Positions 1-12,240 of a DNA stretch of 64,000 nt are shown one piece after another (position 1 is the stretch's first letter; each line of letters begins with the position of its first letter). The position numbers and the translations under genes were made by a program. Location of the stretch: the NCBI RefSeq assembly GCF_000143415.4, contig NW_003314287.1, positions 937,160 to 1,001,159 on the forward strand, given 5' to 3'. The notes beneath the pieces are model-generated. The model had not been told where the DNA came from, did no database searches, and worked only from the letters and a program-made list of their open reading frames with translations. Source of the DNA: Selaginella moellendorffii (taxonomy: Eukaryota > Streptophyta > Lycopodiopsida > Selaginellales > Selaginellaceae).

Positions 1-160
1 AGCAAAAGGAGGTGAGCTTCGTCACCTTTTGCAAAAATTTTGTAGGTGTAAAGGACTCTTGGGGGAAATGGTCGTCATCTTTCTTTATATATTACATTGT
101 CAATTCTTGTCTTTGATCAATCTAGCAAACCTATGATCATGGCTTTCACAATCTAATATA
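1..160. other. Window edge, 3' flank of the Dof-like gene
   Basis: No coding signal is seen. This is probably the 3' untranslated or intergenic flank of the minus-strand gene that ends at 161. Confidence 0.5.
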
Positions 161-778
161 TCAAAACCCTTGTTCTCGCTTCCTTTTCATGAGCATGGCT
201 TTTATCTCCCTGTGCTTTCGCAGCTTCCCTCCCTCCGTGAAGCGATTCTTACAGTCGTAGCAGCGGTACCTCTTTTGTTTCACATTGTTGTTGTTATACC
301 CTTCGCACTTGGTGTTGAAAGACTCGCAGAAAACGCATCGAACTGGCTGCTCGTCACTGGGCTTCATGGCAGTGGTGGTGGTGATTGGAGAACAAACCCT
401 AACACCGCTTGGAGAAGAGGGACGAGGAGCGCTCGCCAAGGATCTAGCCCGAGTTGTAACAGTCAGAGGTGGATTGGAAACCCTGGCTTGGGTCGCGGGA
501 ACTTGAGAAGCTGGAGCTACCGGATGATCCGGGGCGAGGGCGAGCCTCCTCGTGAACCCACGGAGATCGACGCCATAAGCTGACGTGAAAGGATCCATGG
601 CCGCCGACGCCTCCTCCGCCACTTTGTTTTGGAGCTGCTGGACGTAGAACTCCCTGGCCGCCATCTTTTGCTGGTAGAGCGCGAGGCCCTCCTCCTCGTC
701 CGTGGCGTAGTAGAACGTCCGGGGCTCCCACGAATCAATCGCGCGGTAGTGGTCAAGCATGTAGTAGTCCATCGCCAT
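161..778 (-). CDS. Divergent Dof-like zinc-finger protein
   Basis: Single-exon reading frame of about 205 residues. The first in-frame ATG is at 778 (MAMDYYMLDH); upstream in-frame codons to 844 lack an ATG. Near the C-terminus is CVFC, 21 residues, then CYDC, which is exactly the CX2CX21CX2C spacing of plant Dof zinc fingers. Other Dof signatures remain: S-x-NTK after the second Cys, a YNNNN run, Q-x-R before the third Cys, and T-x-GG-x-LR after the fourth. The FCYYNNY core is degraded, the usual Trp before T-x-GG is replaced by Phe, and the finger is C-terminal rather than N-terminal. A basic tail (KAMLMKRKREQ) follows. A nuclear DNA-binding role is inferred. A generic transposase-type zinc ribbon is the main alternative. 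It lies head-to-head with the PPR gene starting at 907. Confidence 0.65.
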   Translation of the reverse strand: MAMDYYMLDHYRAIDSWEPRTFYYATDEEEGLALYQQKMAAREFYVQQLQNKVAEEASAAMDPFTSAYGVDLRGFTRRLALAPDHPVAPASQVPATQARVSNPPLTVTTRARSLASAPRPSSPSGVRVCSPITTTTAMKPSDEQPVRCVFCESFNTKCEGYNNNNVKQKRYRCYDCKNRFTEGGKLRKHREIKAMLMKRKREQGF

Positions 779-906
779 AAGATACCCTAAAGGCTGTGAG
801 ATAGCGTATTTATAAGGTTTGGGATGATTAATATCTTTGGACAACGCCAGATTCTCTTAGGGCTAGCTATAAATGTGGCCGCCACCTTTTTTGGATCACC
901 ATTTGC

Positions 907-2946
907 ATGGAGAGGCAAGAATGTATCAGGCAATTGGAGTCATGTACCACACTTTCTCGTGCATCCCAGCTGAGATCGCTAGTGGAGCGCACCAGCGATT
1001 CGAGAGATACGTTCGTGTGGAACAAACTCATCGAAGTTTTCGGGAGGTGCGGCGGCATCTCCCAGGCTCGAGAGGTTTTTGATTCTCTGAGGCAATGGAA
1101 GAATTGCTACTCGTGGGTTTTCATGATCTCTGCTTACTCCAGGAACGGGCTTGTGGAAGAGGCCAGGCGGACTTTCGATGAGATGCCGGAGAAGAATCTG
1201 GTCTCCTGGAACACCATCGCTGTGACTTATGCCCAAAACGGGCATCTTGCGGATGCGAAGCGGATCTTTGATTCCATGCCGGCTAGGAATATGGTATCTT
1301 TTTCTTCGATGCTGACCGCGTTTGCTCAAAACGGGCAGCTGGAAGCCGCCCGGAGAATCTTTGACAGGATGCCCGCAAAGAATCTCATCTCCCAGACAGC
1401 GATGTTATCGGCATATGCCCAAAACGGGTCTCTCGAGCATGCAAAGCAAGTATTTGACTCGATGCCGCAGCACAATCTTGTCTCTTGGAACTCAATCCTT
1501 ACCGCATTTGCACAAAACGGAAAACTAATCGATGCTCAAGATACATTCAATCAAATGCCCGAGCAAGACTTGATTTCCTGGAACGCAATGCTAACAGCAA
1601 TCGCCCAAAAGGGAAAACTGGAGGATGCCAAGAGATTCTTTGACGAGATGGCTTGCCGCAACCTTGTATCTTGGAACTCCTTGATCTCGTCCTTCTCCCA
1701 AAATGGACACGTGGCAGAGGCCAAGAGGTTGTACGAGAATATGCCAGAGAGGGACCAAGTCTCTGCCACTGCAATGCTCACGGCATATTCCCAGCTTGGG
1801 AATCTCCGGGATGCTGAGGCAGTGTTTAGCGAGATGCAGTTCCAAAACTCCATCTCCGCCACCGCAATGCTGAATGCGTATGCCCAAAACGGGAATATCC
1901 AGGAGGCCAGAAATGTATTCGACCAGATCCCCCAAAAGAACGTCATTACCTGGAACTCTATGCTCACAGCCTATACAGAGAACGAGAATCTTGTAGAGGC
2001 AGAATGCTTGTTTGACAAAATGCCGGAGTTGGATCTTGTTTCATGGACTACCATGCTATCGACATATGCCCAAGAAGGGCATATCCAGAAAGCTAAGCAT
2101 ATATTCGATAAAATGCCCGAGAAGGACAGGGTTGCATGGACAGCAATGCTGAGGACATATGCCCTGTGTGGGGATCTGGAGTATGCTAGGTGGATTTTAG
2201 AGAGTATGCCTGAGTGGGACACGGTAGCCTTGACTACCATGCTAGCTGCATATGCCCAAAGTGATCACTTAGAACAAGCAGAATGTTTGTACGCAAGGGT
2301 TGACGAAAAGAATCCGGTGCTACAAACTGCAATGCTAAGTGCGTACAATATCAATGGAAACTTGATCGAGGCAAAGAGTGTGTTTGATGAAATGGGTCAG
2401 AGGAGTATGGTCTCGTGGAACTCGATGCTCTCGGCATATGCCCAGCACGGGAATGTCAAAGCTGCGAAACGAATCTTTGATGAGATACACGAGAGGAGTG
2501 CCGTGACATGGATTGCTATGATGTCGGCATATGCGCAGAATGGGCATTTCCGAGAAGCCCTGTTCTTGTTCCGCGAGATGAATAGCTTCCAGATCTTCCT
2601 CGACGATGTTTGCTTCATCTGTGCGTTGCACGCTTGCAATCACGTCGGCAAGACGAACGCCGCCAAGTCGTGCTTCGTTTCGATGAGCTTCGACTTTGGT
2701 GTCTCTCCGACGAAGCGCCACTACTGCTGCCTCGCGGATCTCATCGCCCGCGCGGGCCACCTCCGCGACGCCGAAGATCTCGTGCTAAACATGCCATTCG
2801 TGCCGGATAAGTCCGACTGGAGATCTCTCCTGGGCGCTTCCAAGTCTCACAGTAGCGCCAAGCTTGGAGCTCGAGCGGCGCATCGAGTGCTTGATATGGA
2901 TCCCTGCGACGCGCCCTCTTACGTCCTCCTTTCGACCATAAGCTAG
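907..2946 (+). CDS. PPR protein with a long S-type repeat array
   Basis: Intronless gene for 679 residues. After an N-terminal stretch that includes a more diverged repeat (WNKLIEVFGRCGG), about 16 consecutive PPR motifs follow, most exactly 31 residues long and of the form xVSWNxMLxAYAQNGxLxxA. Members of this family bind organellar RNA one base per repeat. The protein ends in the start of an E1 motif (DWRSLLGAS, then SYVLLSTIS) and then stops, so E2 and DYW cytidine-deaminase domains are absent. An RNA-editing or RNA-stabilising factor in mitochondria or plastids is expected; editing would need a DYW partner in trans. No targeting peptide is obvious at the chosen ATG. Residues 5 and last of each repeat allow a target prediction (see findings). 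Confidence 0.93.
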   Translation: MERQECIRQLESCTTLSRASQLRSLVERTSDSRDTFVWNKLIEVFGRCGGISQAREVFDSLRQWKNCYSWVFMISAYSRNGLVEEARRTFDEMPEKNLVSWNTIAVTYAQNGHLADAKRIFDSMPARNMVSFSSMLTAFAQNGQLEAARRIFDRMPAKNLISQTAMLSAYAQNGSLEHAKQVFDSMPQHNLVSWNSILTAFAQNGKLIDAQDTFNQMPEQDLISWNAMLTAIAQKGKLEDAKRFFDEMACRNLVSWNSLISSFSQNGHVAEAKRLYENMPERDQVSATAMLTAYSQLGNLRDAEAVFSEMQFQNSISATAMLNAYAQNGNIQEARNVFDQIPQKNVITWNSMLTAYTENENLVEAECLFDKMPELDLVSWTTMLSTYAQEGHIQKAKHIFDKMPEKDRVAWTAMLRTYALCGDLEYARWILESMPEWDTVALTTMLAAYAQSDHLEQAECLYARVDEKNPVLQTAMLSAYNINGNLIEAKSVFDEMGQRSMVSWNSMLSAYAQHGNVKAAKRIFDEIHERSAVTWIAMMSAYAQNGHFREALFLFREMNSFQIFLDDVCFICALHACNHVGKTNAAKSCFVSMSFDFGVSPTKRHYCCLADLIARAGHLRDAEDLVLNMPFVPDKSDWRSLLGASKSHSSAKLGARAAHRVLDMDPCDAPSYVLLSTIS

Positions 2947-4151
2947 AAACTTCGCCAAAGCACAATGCTCCAATCCAATTCGATGCAAGCGCAGATCCAG
3001 AACGATCCAGCATTCTATGCTCAAGAATTGTAGGATCTCGCCCATGAGACACGACCATTTTAGTCTTCGGAAGCAGTGGATTGAGGAAGAAACAAAAGCA
3101 ACTGTTGAGCTCAGTCAATGGTCTCTACAAAGTTGGCAGTAGAGTTTCTTACATAGTCTTCCGTGGGTACAGGCTCGCAATTGGTGTCTACCTCTCCACT
3201 ATGATACGCAAGAGGATGAGGTTCTGGAGCTTGTCACCATTTCGAAGAGCCTCGATGAATCTGAGGCCTGTTGCTCGTTTGACGGGAAGAGTTTTGCCAG
3301 TGTCTCTAGCCTACGCGACGCTATCTGATGCAAAATAACAGGTCCGATGCTATGGCTTGAAGAAAGGGAACGTAGACGAGTTTCTCTTGCTCTGCCCGTT
3401 TTGGAAGTTGAAAGTGGGCAAGGCCTCAACACTGTGATCCTAGCGTTCGAGATTGGGGAGAGACACGAGGAGCCGGGGTGGCGCAAACTTGGTGGAGTTC
3501 TAGGTTTGATGCCGCAAATCCTTGAAGTGGTTCTTTTCACTCGCCAAGGGACGCGGAAATGCAATGACCCTGACTTTGAGCTGTTGAGTGGCTTTCGGAT
3601 GGGAATTCTGGCCAACACTCCGAAGTAAGTGTTGCCATCTTTGCCTCAAGTTTACCTCACTTGTTTCTAGAGATGATCTCTGGGCAAAATAAAGAATCAT
3701 CAATTGACATAAAATTTATTTTTATCATTATTATTTTTAATGATAAGATAAAATAAGCATTCTTGTAGAAGACCATATACCGCCTGCTACTTTCACCGTG
3801 ATCCAGTTGGAGAAACTGAAACAGTGTGTAGCTTTCGTACCCCAGTAGATTCTCTCTTTTGCTTACTTCACATCTTTCTTTTGTTTGAATAATCCAGTGC
3901 TTAAAGTATCCTGATAAGAGCGATTCATTACTTCGAGAGGTCAAAGCCACGCTAATGGTAGAAGATGGATGAATCACAGATGGTAGATATGTCCAATTGC
4001 CGAGAATGCTTAATATCATACAGGCGATGGATCGATTGACAAGGGTACGGGAATGCCAATCTTTTATCTTTAGAGAGAATGGAGAAGATTTTATTTTGTA
4101 GCACTATATAATTCCAAAGATGATCGCCAAAGAACTGTCTTCCAATCCAAT
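2947..4151. other. Inter-PPR spacer with decayed sequence
   Basis: This 1.2 kb gap holds a broken duplicate of the 5' end of the next gene (2970-3045). Then comes a stretch (about 3100-3630) with coding-like fragments interrupted by stops in every frame, for example KGNVDEFLLLCPFWKLKVG in one frame and VLEVESGQGLNTVILAFEIG in another. An AT-rich tract follows from 3670 to 3760. I read it as pseudogene debris; no intact gene is supported. Confidence 0.5.
2970..3045 (+). pseudogene. Fragment duplicating the 5' end of the downstream PPR gene
   Basis: Bases 2970-3045 align with 4142-4226, which spans the start codon and first codons of the next PPR gene. Both read CAATCCAATTyGATGCAAGC, and the similarity continues to GGATCTCGCCCATG. 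Relative to 4142-4226 this copy lacks about 7 bases (GAGCTCT) and one A, which brings a stop in frame after QNDPAFYAQEL. It is a non-functional relic. Confidence 0.85.
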
Positions 4152-5933
4152 TTGATGCAAGCGCAAGTCCAAAACGATCCAGCATCCTATGCTCGAGCTC
4201 TCAAGAACTGTAAGGATCTCGCCCATGGCAGAGCCCTCCACACGCAAATCCTCGCCAGCGCGCACCGGGAGAGCGTCTTCTTGGGCAACCACCTTGTGGA
4301 GATGTACGGAGAATGTGGCAGCGTTGTGGACGCGCGAAGTGTCTTCGATGAGATCCAGCCGCCCAATGTGCACACGTGGACGATCATGCTCAAGGCGTAT
4401 GCCCGCAATGGGCACCTGGCCCAGGCCAAATCCCTCTTCGACGATATGCCCGTACGGAATGTTGTGTCCTGGACGTCCATGCTGGCGGCGTACGTGCAGG
4501 GTGGCCAAATTGACGACGCGAGACGAATATTCGACTCCATTGCCAGAAAGAATGTTGTGACTTGGAATGTTATGTTATCAGCATATGCCGTTGAGGGGCA
4601 TTTTTGCGAAGCGAAAGAATTGTTTGACCAAATCAAGGACAAAAACGTGGTTACTTGGACTATTATGTTGTCAGCTTACATACACTGTCAGCCATTGGGT
4701 GATGCGAGAATATTCTTTTGTTCCATGCCCAAGCGCAATGTGGTGTCTTGGAACTCGATGCTTAGTGCATATGCCCGTAATGGGGATTTAGAAGAGTTAA
4801 GACTTCTGTTTAAGGAAATGCCTCACCGCGATGACGTATCGTGGAATATTTTGCTTAAAACGTACTGTTTGCGTGGTGATTTGCATGAGGCTAAGAAATG
4901 TTTCGATAAAATGCCGAGAAGAGACGTGGTGTCTTGGACTACCTTACTTGCAGCATATGCCCGCCAGGGGCATATGCTGGAAGCGTTAGAAATGTTTGAA
5001 AAGATGCCACTTCGCGATACAGCGGCATGGAACTGCATGATAAACCTTTGTGTTGAGAATAAATTTCTACCGCGTGCAAGATCTATCTTTGAGAAGATGG
5101 AAAGACGAGATCTCGTTTCGTGGAAGACGATGATCGGAGCTTACACTGCGAGTGGCAATCTCGACCAAGCGAAGGATCTCCTGGATCAAAACCCATTCCA
5201 GGACGTGGTTTCGTGGACCTCTTTGATCTCGGCCTGGTCCCAGAGGGGCGATGCTACATCGGCGTTTAGAATCTTTCAAGGAATGACTATGGAGGGAGTG
5301 ACGCCCAACGCGATCACCTTCTTGGTCGTGATCGATGCCTGTGCCGGGAGCGCCGATCTCGCCAGAGGCCGAGTAGTCCACCAGATCATCCTGGAGGAGC
5401 AGCCCAGCATCGTGCTCCACGATATCGCGCTGGGGAACTCGCTGCTCAATCTCTACAGCAAATCCGGGAGCGCGGACGATGCGAGGGAGATCTTCGAGCG
5501 CATGAAGCAGCGCGATGAGATCAGCTGGAACTCGATGGTCGCGGCGTATGCTCGATCGAAGAAACCATCGCTGGCCATGGAGGTCTTCCGCACCATGAAT
5601 CTGGAAGGCATCGCAGTGACCGAGGCGACGCTAATTCACATCATGGCGATGTCCAGCCATGCCGGATCTCTGATCAGCGCGAGGGATTGCTTTGTTTCCA
5701 CGTCCCAGGATTTTGGAATCGATCACAAGCTGGATCACTACAGCTGCATGGTGGATCATTTGAGCCGAGCTGGGAAATCTCGCGAGGCGGAGGAGCTGCT
5801 AAGATCCATGCCATTCGAGCCCGATTTGATCGCATGGAAATCTCTCTTGGGCGCTCGAGAGGATAATTTACAGCGGGTAGATTCTAAAACTTCCTATGTT
5901 CTAGTCAGTAATAACTTCTACATTTTCACTTGA
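4152..5933 (+). CDS. PPR protein, PLS class, truncated in E1
   Basis: Intronless, 593 residues. An N-terminal segment (LKNCKDLAHGRALHTQI) resembles the start of PLS-type PPRs. It is followed by about ten 31-residue S-type repeats (VVSWNSMLSAYARNGD and similar), then longer L/P-type repeats (MTMEGVTPNAITFLVVIDAC). The C-terminus has the HYSCMVDHLSRAGK and WKSLLGA landmarks that precede the E1 domain, but coding stops after SYVLVSNNFYIFT, so no E2 or DYW domain is present. Role: sequence-specific organellar RNA binding, probably in C-to-U editing or processing. The start is the ATG at 4152; an alternative ATG three bases later is equally possible. A broken copy of its first codons lies 1.2 kb upstream. 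Confidence 0.93.
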   Translation: MMQAQVQNDPASYARALKNCKDLAHGRALHTQILASAHRESVFLGNHLVEMYGECGSVVDARSVFDEIQPPNVHTWTIMLKAYARNGHLAQAKSLFDDMPVRNVVSWTSMLAAYVQGGQIDDARRIFDSIARKNVVTWNVMLSAYAVEGHFCEAKELFDQIKDKNVVTWTIMLSAYIHCQPLGDARIFFCSMPKRNVVSWNSMLSAYARNGDLEELRLLFKEMPHRDDVSWNILLKTYCLRGDLHEAKKCFDKMPRRDVVSWTTLLAAYARQGHMLEALEMFEKMPLRDTAAWNCMINLCVENKFLPRARSIFEKMERRDLVSWKTMIGAYTASGNLDQAKDLLDQNPFQDVVSWTSLISAWSQRGDATSAFRIFQGMTMEGVTPNAITFLVVIDACAGSADLARGRVVHQIILEEQPSIVLHDIALGNSLLNLYSKSGSADDAREIFERMKQRDEISWNSMVAAYARSKKPSLAMEVFRTMNLEGIAVTEATLIHIMAMSSHAGSLISARDCFVSTSQDFGIDHKLDHYSCMVDHLSRAGKSREAEELLRSMPFEPDLIAWKSLLGAREDNLQRVDSKTSYVLVSNNFYIFT

Positions 5934-5979
5934 GCCACTCTATATAAGCGATTTTAGGGCTCGTCACTAGGTCAAGCCA

Positions 5980-6810
5980 ATGGAGAGCTTGGTGGGAGTG
6001 GGGCAAAGCATTGGTGGTCGCGATTACATGGAGGACTATTGTAGCTATCTGGATCTAGAGCATAGTCTCCTGGCCGGGGTGTTTGATGGGCACGGCGGCG
6101 ATCAAATCGCAAGGTTTTGCTCGGAGAATTTCCTCCCTCACGTAGCTGGGAAGCTGGAGGAAATGGGCGAGGACGATCACTGCTATCGCGAGGCTTTGCA
6201 CGACGCGTTCCTGGAGATGGACGATAAGTGTTTGAAGGAGTGTGAGTACACCAAGTTGGACGACAAAGGCTATGAGATCGTGTCCGGCAGCACGGCGGTG
6301 GTGGCACTCGTCCAGCCTCGGGAAAAAATCCTCACGGTCGCAAGCGTCGGAGACTCGCGGGCGATCCTCTCCTGGAACAAGATGGCGGTGGATCTGGCCA
6401 TCGCTCACGAGCCCGAGATCCCCGAGGAGCAGTCCAGGATCGAGGCCGCGGGGGGGAAAATCCAGCCCAACGGCAGCGTCACGGGCAAGGACGAGCGGGG
6501 AATGCTGGCGATGTCGCGATCGATCGGCGACTTCGATTTCAAGCTGGATCCGGAGCTGGCGCTGGACGAGCAGATCGTGATCGCGGTGCCCGAGGTTGTG
6601 GAGGAGGAGCTCAAGGGCGACGAGGATTTCCTGGTGCTATCGTCGGATGGGATCTGGATGGACAGCCAGCAGGTCGTGGATCTGGTGGGAGGGATGATGG
6701 GGAGAAAGGTTCCACTGGGCGAGATATGCCAGAAGCTCATCGAGAAGGCTGATTCTGACGACAACATGACGGTGGTCATTGTAGATCTCGCGAAACTGAA
6801 ACAAAGGTGA
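5980..6810 (+). CDS. Protein phosphatase 2C (small, single exon)
   Basis: Intronless gene for a 276-residue PPM/PP2C Ser/Thr phosphatase with little beyond the catalytic domain. Motifs in order: GRDYMEDYC, GVFDGHGGDQ (metal-binding Asp-Gly), [41 protein letters not shown] and DNMTVVIVD. The metal-binding Asp residues of FDGHGG, SSDG and DNMT are present. The usual Asp after DGxW is Met (DGIWM). No signal peptide or transmembrane segment is seen, so cytosol or nucleus is likely. A TATATAAG element at 5941-5948 lies about 30 bp before the ATG; the previous PPR gene ends 46 bp upstream. Substrate unknown. Confidence 0.93.
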   Translation: MESLVGVGQSIGGRDYMEDYCSYLDLEHSLLAGVFDGHGGDQIARFCSENFLPHVAGKLEEMGEDDHCYREALHDAFLEMDDKCLKECEYTKLDDKGYEIVSGSTAVVALVQPREKILTVASVGDSRAILSWNKMAVDLAIAHEPEIPEEQSRIEAAGGKIQPNGSVTGKDERGMLAMSRSIGDFDFKLDPELALDEQIVIAVPEVVEEELKGDEDFLVLSSDGIWMDSQQVVDLVGGMMGRKVPLGEICQKLIEKADSDDNMTVVIVDLAKLKQR

Positions 6811-7074
6811 GATGAATTGGAGAGAGAGAGCATTTCTAAGAACCCTAATCTGCCCTAAAATGTTAAACAAAGATTTACTTTACTTTTTTAATCTTTTATG
6901 TGCTCTAAAATGTACCAGCTTACATTGAAGGGCTTAGGGTTTTTCAAAAAAGTAGTTAATTTTAAAGAACCCTAAACCAGTTACGTTAATTTACTTTACT
7001 TTTGGCAAAGGCAGGCAACAAGATTGTGTTTGAGTGAAACGAAGAAAGACGAAGAACAAGGAAGGCACAGAGGC

Positions 7075-7802
7075 ATGAGCCGCGCATACCTGGCTTTATT
7101 CTTCCTTGCGCGCCTCTTGCTCGAGATCCGCAATGCCGAATCGCAGTGCGCCGAGCTCCAGAAATACGTCGAGCTCTCGCAGGCCTGCGACTTCTACTTC
7201 GATGGCTACCACCATCTTCCTCCCATCCTGGAGCTCAAGAACAACGAGAGTCTCACGCCTTCCATCTCCACCAGGTAAAGAGCTCTCTCTCACCTCCAAG
7301 AGCTCACGCAGCGTGATTTCTTTCCTCCAGGGACGGGAAGAAAGTGCTGAGGATCGGGGAGATCGCGCGCTGCAAAGCTTATTTCGCTGCGTCCTTCACG
7401 TTCGTCGGCGTTGGAGGAACTGGAGACTGTCACAACCAGTTTAGGATCAACAAGAACAATCAAGTAGAGCTGGCTCACTTTGGTCAGCAGCAGGGAGCTC
7501 TCGTCGATCCGTTGCAAGCCAGTGCCATTATCCTGTTCCTGGATCAGCTGGAGCTCGAGGATGGGACCTGCTTAACCGATGGAGATCACGACACCAAGTA
7601 CATCGAGAGCCGGAGGTGTGTCTCGTTTCTTACCATGCCTCACCTCCACGCCGAGGTCGCAGCTCCAGTGGTGGTGATGAAGGAGTTCGTGCTCTTTCGC
7701 GAGAAGATCATGCTCGAGTTTATCCAGACGATGAGGAAGATCCAAATGAACCTGAGGCAGATGATCCAGGAGCGCCTTCTTCAGCAGTTGCCGACGTATT
7801 GA
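7075..7802 (+). CDS. Predicted secreted protein of unknown function
   Basis: Two exons, 7075-7274 and 7331-7802, joined across a 56-bp GT...AG intron with the frame kept (SISTR/DGKKVL); 223 residues. The N-terminus MSRAYLALFFLARLLLEIR looks like a signal peptide. The mature part has several cysteines (QCAEL, QACDF, RCKAY, GDCHN, GTCLTD, RRCVSF) and a basic, Gln/Met-rich helical C-terminus (MRKIQMNLRQMIQERLLQ). I recognise no family. The even spread of cysteines suggests disulfide bonding outside the cytosol, which is inference. No homologous neighbour was found. Confidence 0.7.
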
Positions 7803-8100
7803 AGGCTCGAGGTCGTGGTATCCATCGGACCGGTCTTTTGTTGTTATTCTACCACCGGCCTGAAACGACAAGATAATTCTTAAGAAACAGAACAAAAAGA
7901 ATAAACCATACTCTCTCGGTCGGCTGTCCTTTAGGAGATTATCGCGTTTGACGTTGGAAGTCGCATCTTTGCTACAAGCGAGACAAGTGAAACACGCAAT
8001 GCTGCCGGCCTGAAAAATAAAAATCAAGTGCAGTCTCGTTCCTGTTCATTAAGGTCCTCTATAAGTTGCAGAAAGAAATTCCGAAATCAATCACCTGGCA
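7803..8100. other. Intergenic spacer before the subtilase gene
   Basis: About 300 bp with no coding signal beyond short shadows; probably 3' UTR of the preceding gene and the promoter of the subtilase gene. Confidence 0.4.
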
Positions 8101-10925
<2,825 letters not shown>

Positions 10926-11442
10926 ACCGAGCCGCAAGAGGAGTCACAAGTCCCGGAGGCTAAGGTTTATAAGAACAAAAACTAGCACACTTCATGATAT
11001 TTCTCGAAAAAAATTCACTGTTCTCGAATAGAACAACACAACGAAGCTTCATAAGCCAGCGATAGATGATCTAATTCATATCTACACAGGAAATCACTCG
11101 AAATTTGCACTTAGCAAAGAGGACAAAGACTTCACGAGAATGCCTGACAACGAAGCGATCTATCTAAGGATAGCACGATCGACACAATCACAGCAAAGAG
11201 AGCAGTATCGAGGCCAAAATCACACAAAAGACGCATTGGTGCCTGCATTCCTACGCGATCTTACCGGGCCGCGCATTCTCCCGCCTATAACCCATCCAAG
11301 AACCCTAGGATCTAAACCTTTGAATCGTTTTTATTGTTACTATTAACATGGGAAGAATACAAACTATCTTATAATCGTGCTACTGTCAAATGGATACATT
11401 TATGTACATTTGCCAAAGAATATGGTACTCTTTTCTCGTCAC
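10926..11442. other. Non-coding spacer
   Basis: Lies between the subtilase stop and the stop of the minus-strand gene below. It should contain both 3' UTRs. No gene is seen. Confidence 0.4.
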
Positions 11443-11989
11443 TCACGAGCATTGCCAAGCTTCTTTCTTGAGTGTGAGTTTCGCGAATCCAGCGTTGAGT
11501 AGAACACATCGTTGCTGTTGCTGTTGCTGCTGATGCTGGTAATAAGCCGCTGCCATTCTCTGGACTATCGACGCTTGCTGGTGGAGACCGCAGCTCATCG
11601 TCACCGGCTGGGAAGCCATCACCGGACCACACGAGGCCATGTAAAATCCTCCGCTTCCATTCTGGGTTCCAGCAGCTTCGCTCGCTCGATCCATAGCTGC
11701 GAATATCAGCTTCGTTGGTCGATGCTTCTCCCTGCAAAGATCGATCGAATTACCTTGAGACTCTCGTTATATCATCCACTTAAGAGCTTTCGGCCTGCCG
11801 GTTCTCGGCCTTCCACAAACTTTCTGAAACAAAGAATCATATTAGAAGCTGCGCATAGTGAAGTTACCGACCTTTGAGCAGGAGAGTAGAGCAGAAACTA
11901 GTAAAGCTACAGACCTCTTCTCTAGATTTTGAGAGCTGGATTTTGCGGTTCTTGGCGTCCAGTCCAGCTACTTAAGGGGACAGCCGAAG
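11443..11989 (-). CDS. Possible AT-hook and poly-Q protein, 5' end unresolved
   Basis: Three minus-strand exons can be joined in frame: about 11989-11935 (LDAKNRKIQLSKSREE), about 11838-11792 (KVCGRPRTGRPKALK) and 11743-11443 (EKHRPTKLIFAAMDRASE ... poly-Q ... KEAWQCS). The middle exon contains GRPRTGRPKA, which resembles an AT-hook minor-groove binding motif. The last exon has a QHQQQQQQQ run encoded by CAG/CAA. The introns are of typical length for this window. I could not find the start codon or a further 5' exon, and no family is recognised. If the upstream exons are wrong, a short 83-residue protein from the Met at 11694 remains possible. A DNA-binding or transcriptional role is a weak inference. 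Confidence 0.4.
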
Positions 11990-12240
11990 GACGTAGACAA
12001 ATTTCCTAGCATCGCTGTTCCACCTGCGCCAGCTTACCTTCAGTTACTCCGTCTCACACCAGCCATCGATACTCTGTCTCACGGCATGTTATGTCGAAAT
12101 GGAAAAGTCCAGAGCAAGAGTACGACACCATGTCAGAAAAACAAAACATCAAAAAACTCCAGCGGGGAAGTTACCTATAAGAAGTGGAAATTCCTCACTG
12201 AAGCTATCCATTGGATTCGATACCTCGACAAATGATGCTT

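Noticed and set aside
3199-3618. 139-residue minus-strand ORF between the PPR genes
   Set aside because: Ser/Arg-rich shadow; the plus strand has coding-like fragments with stops, suggesting debris instead.
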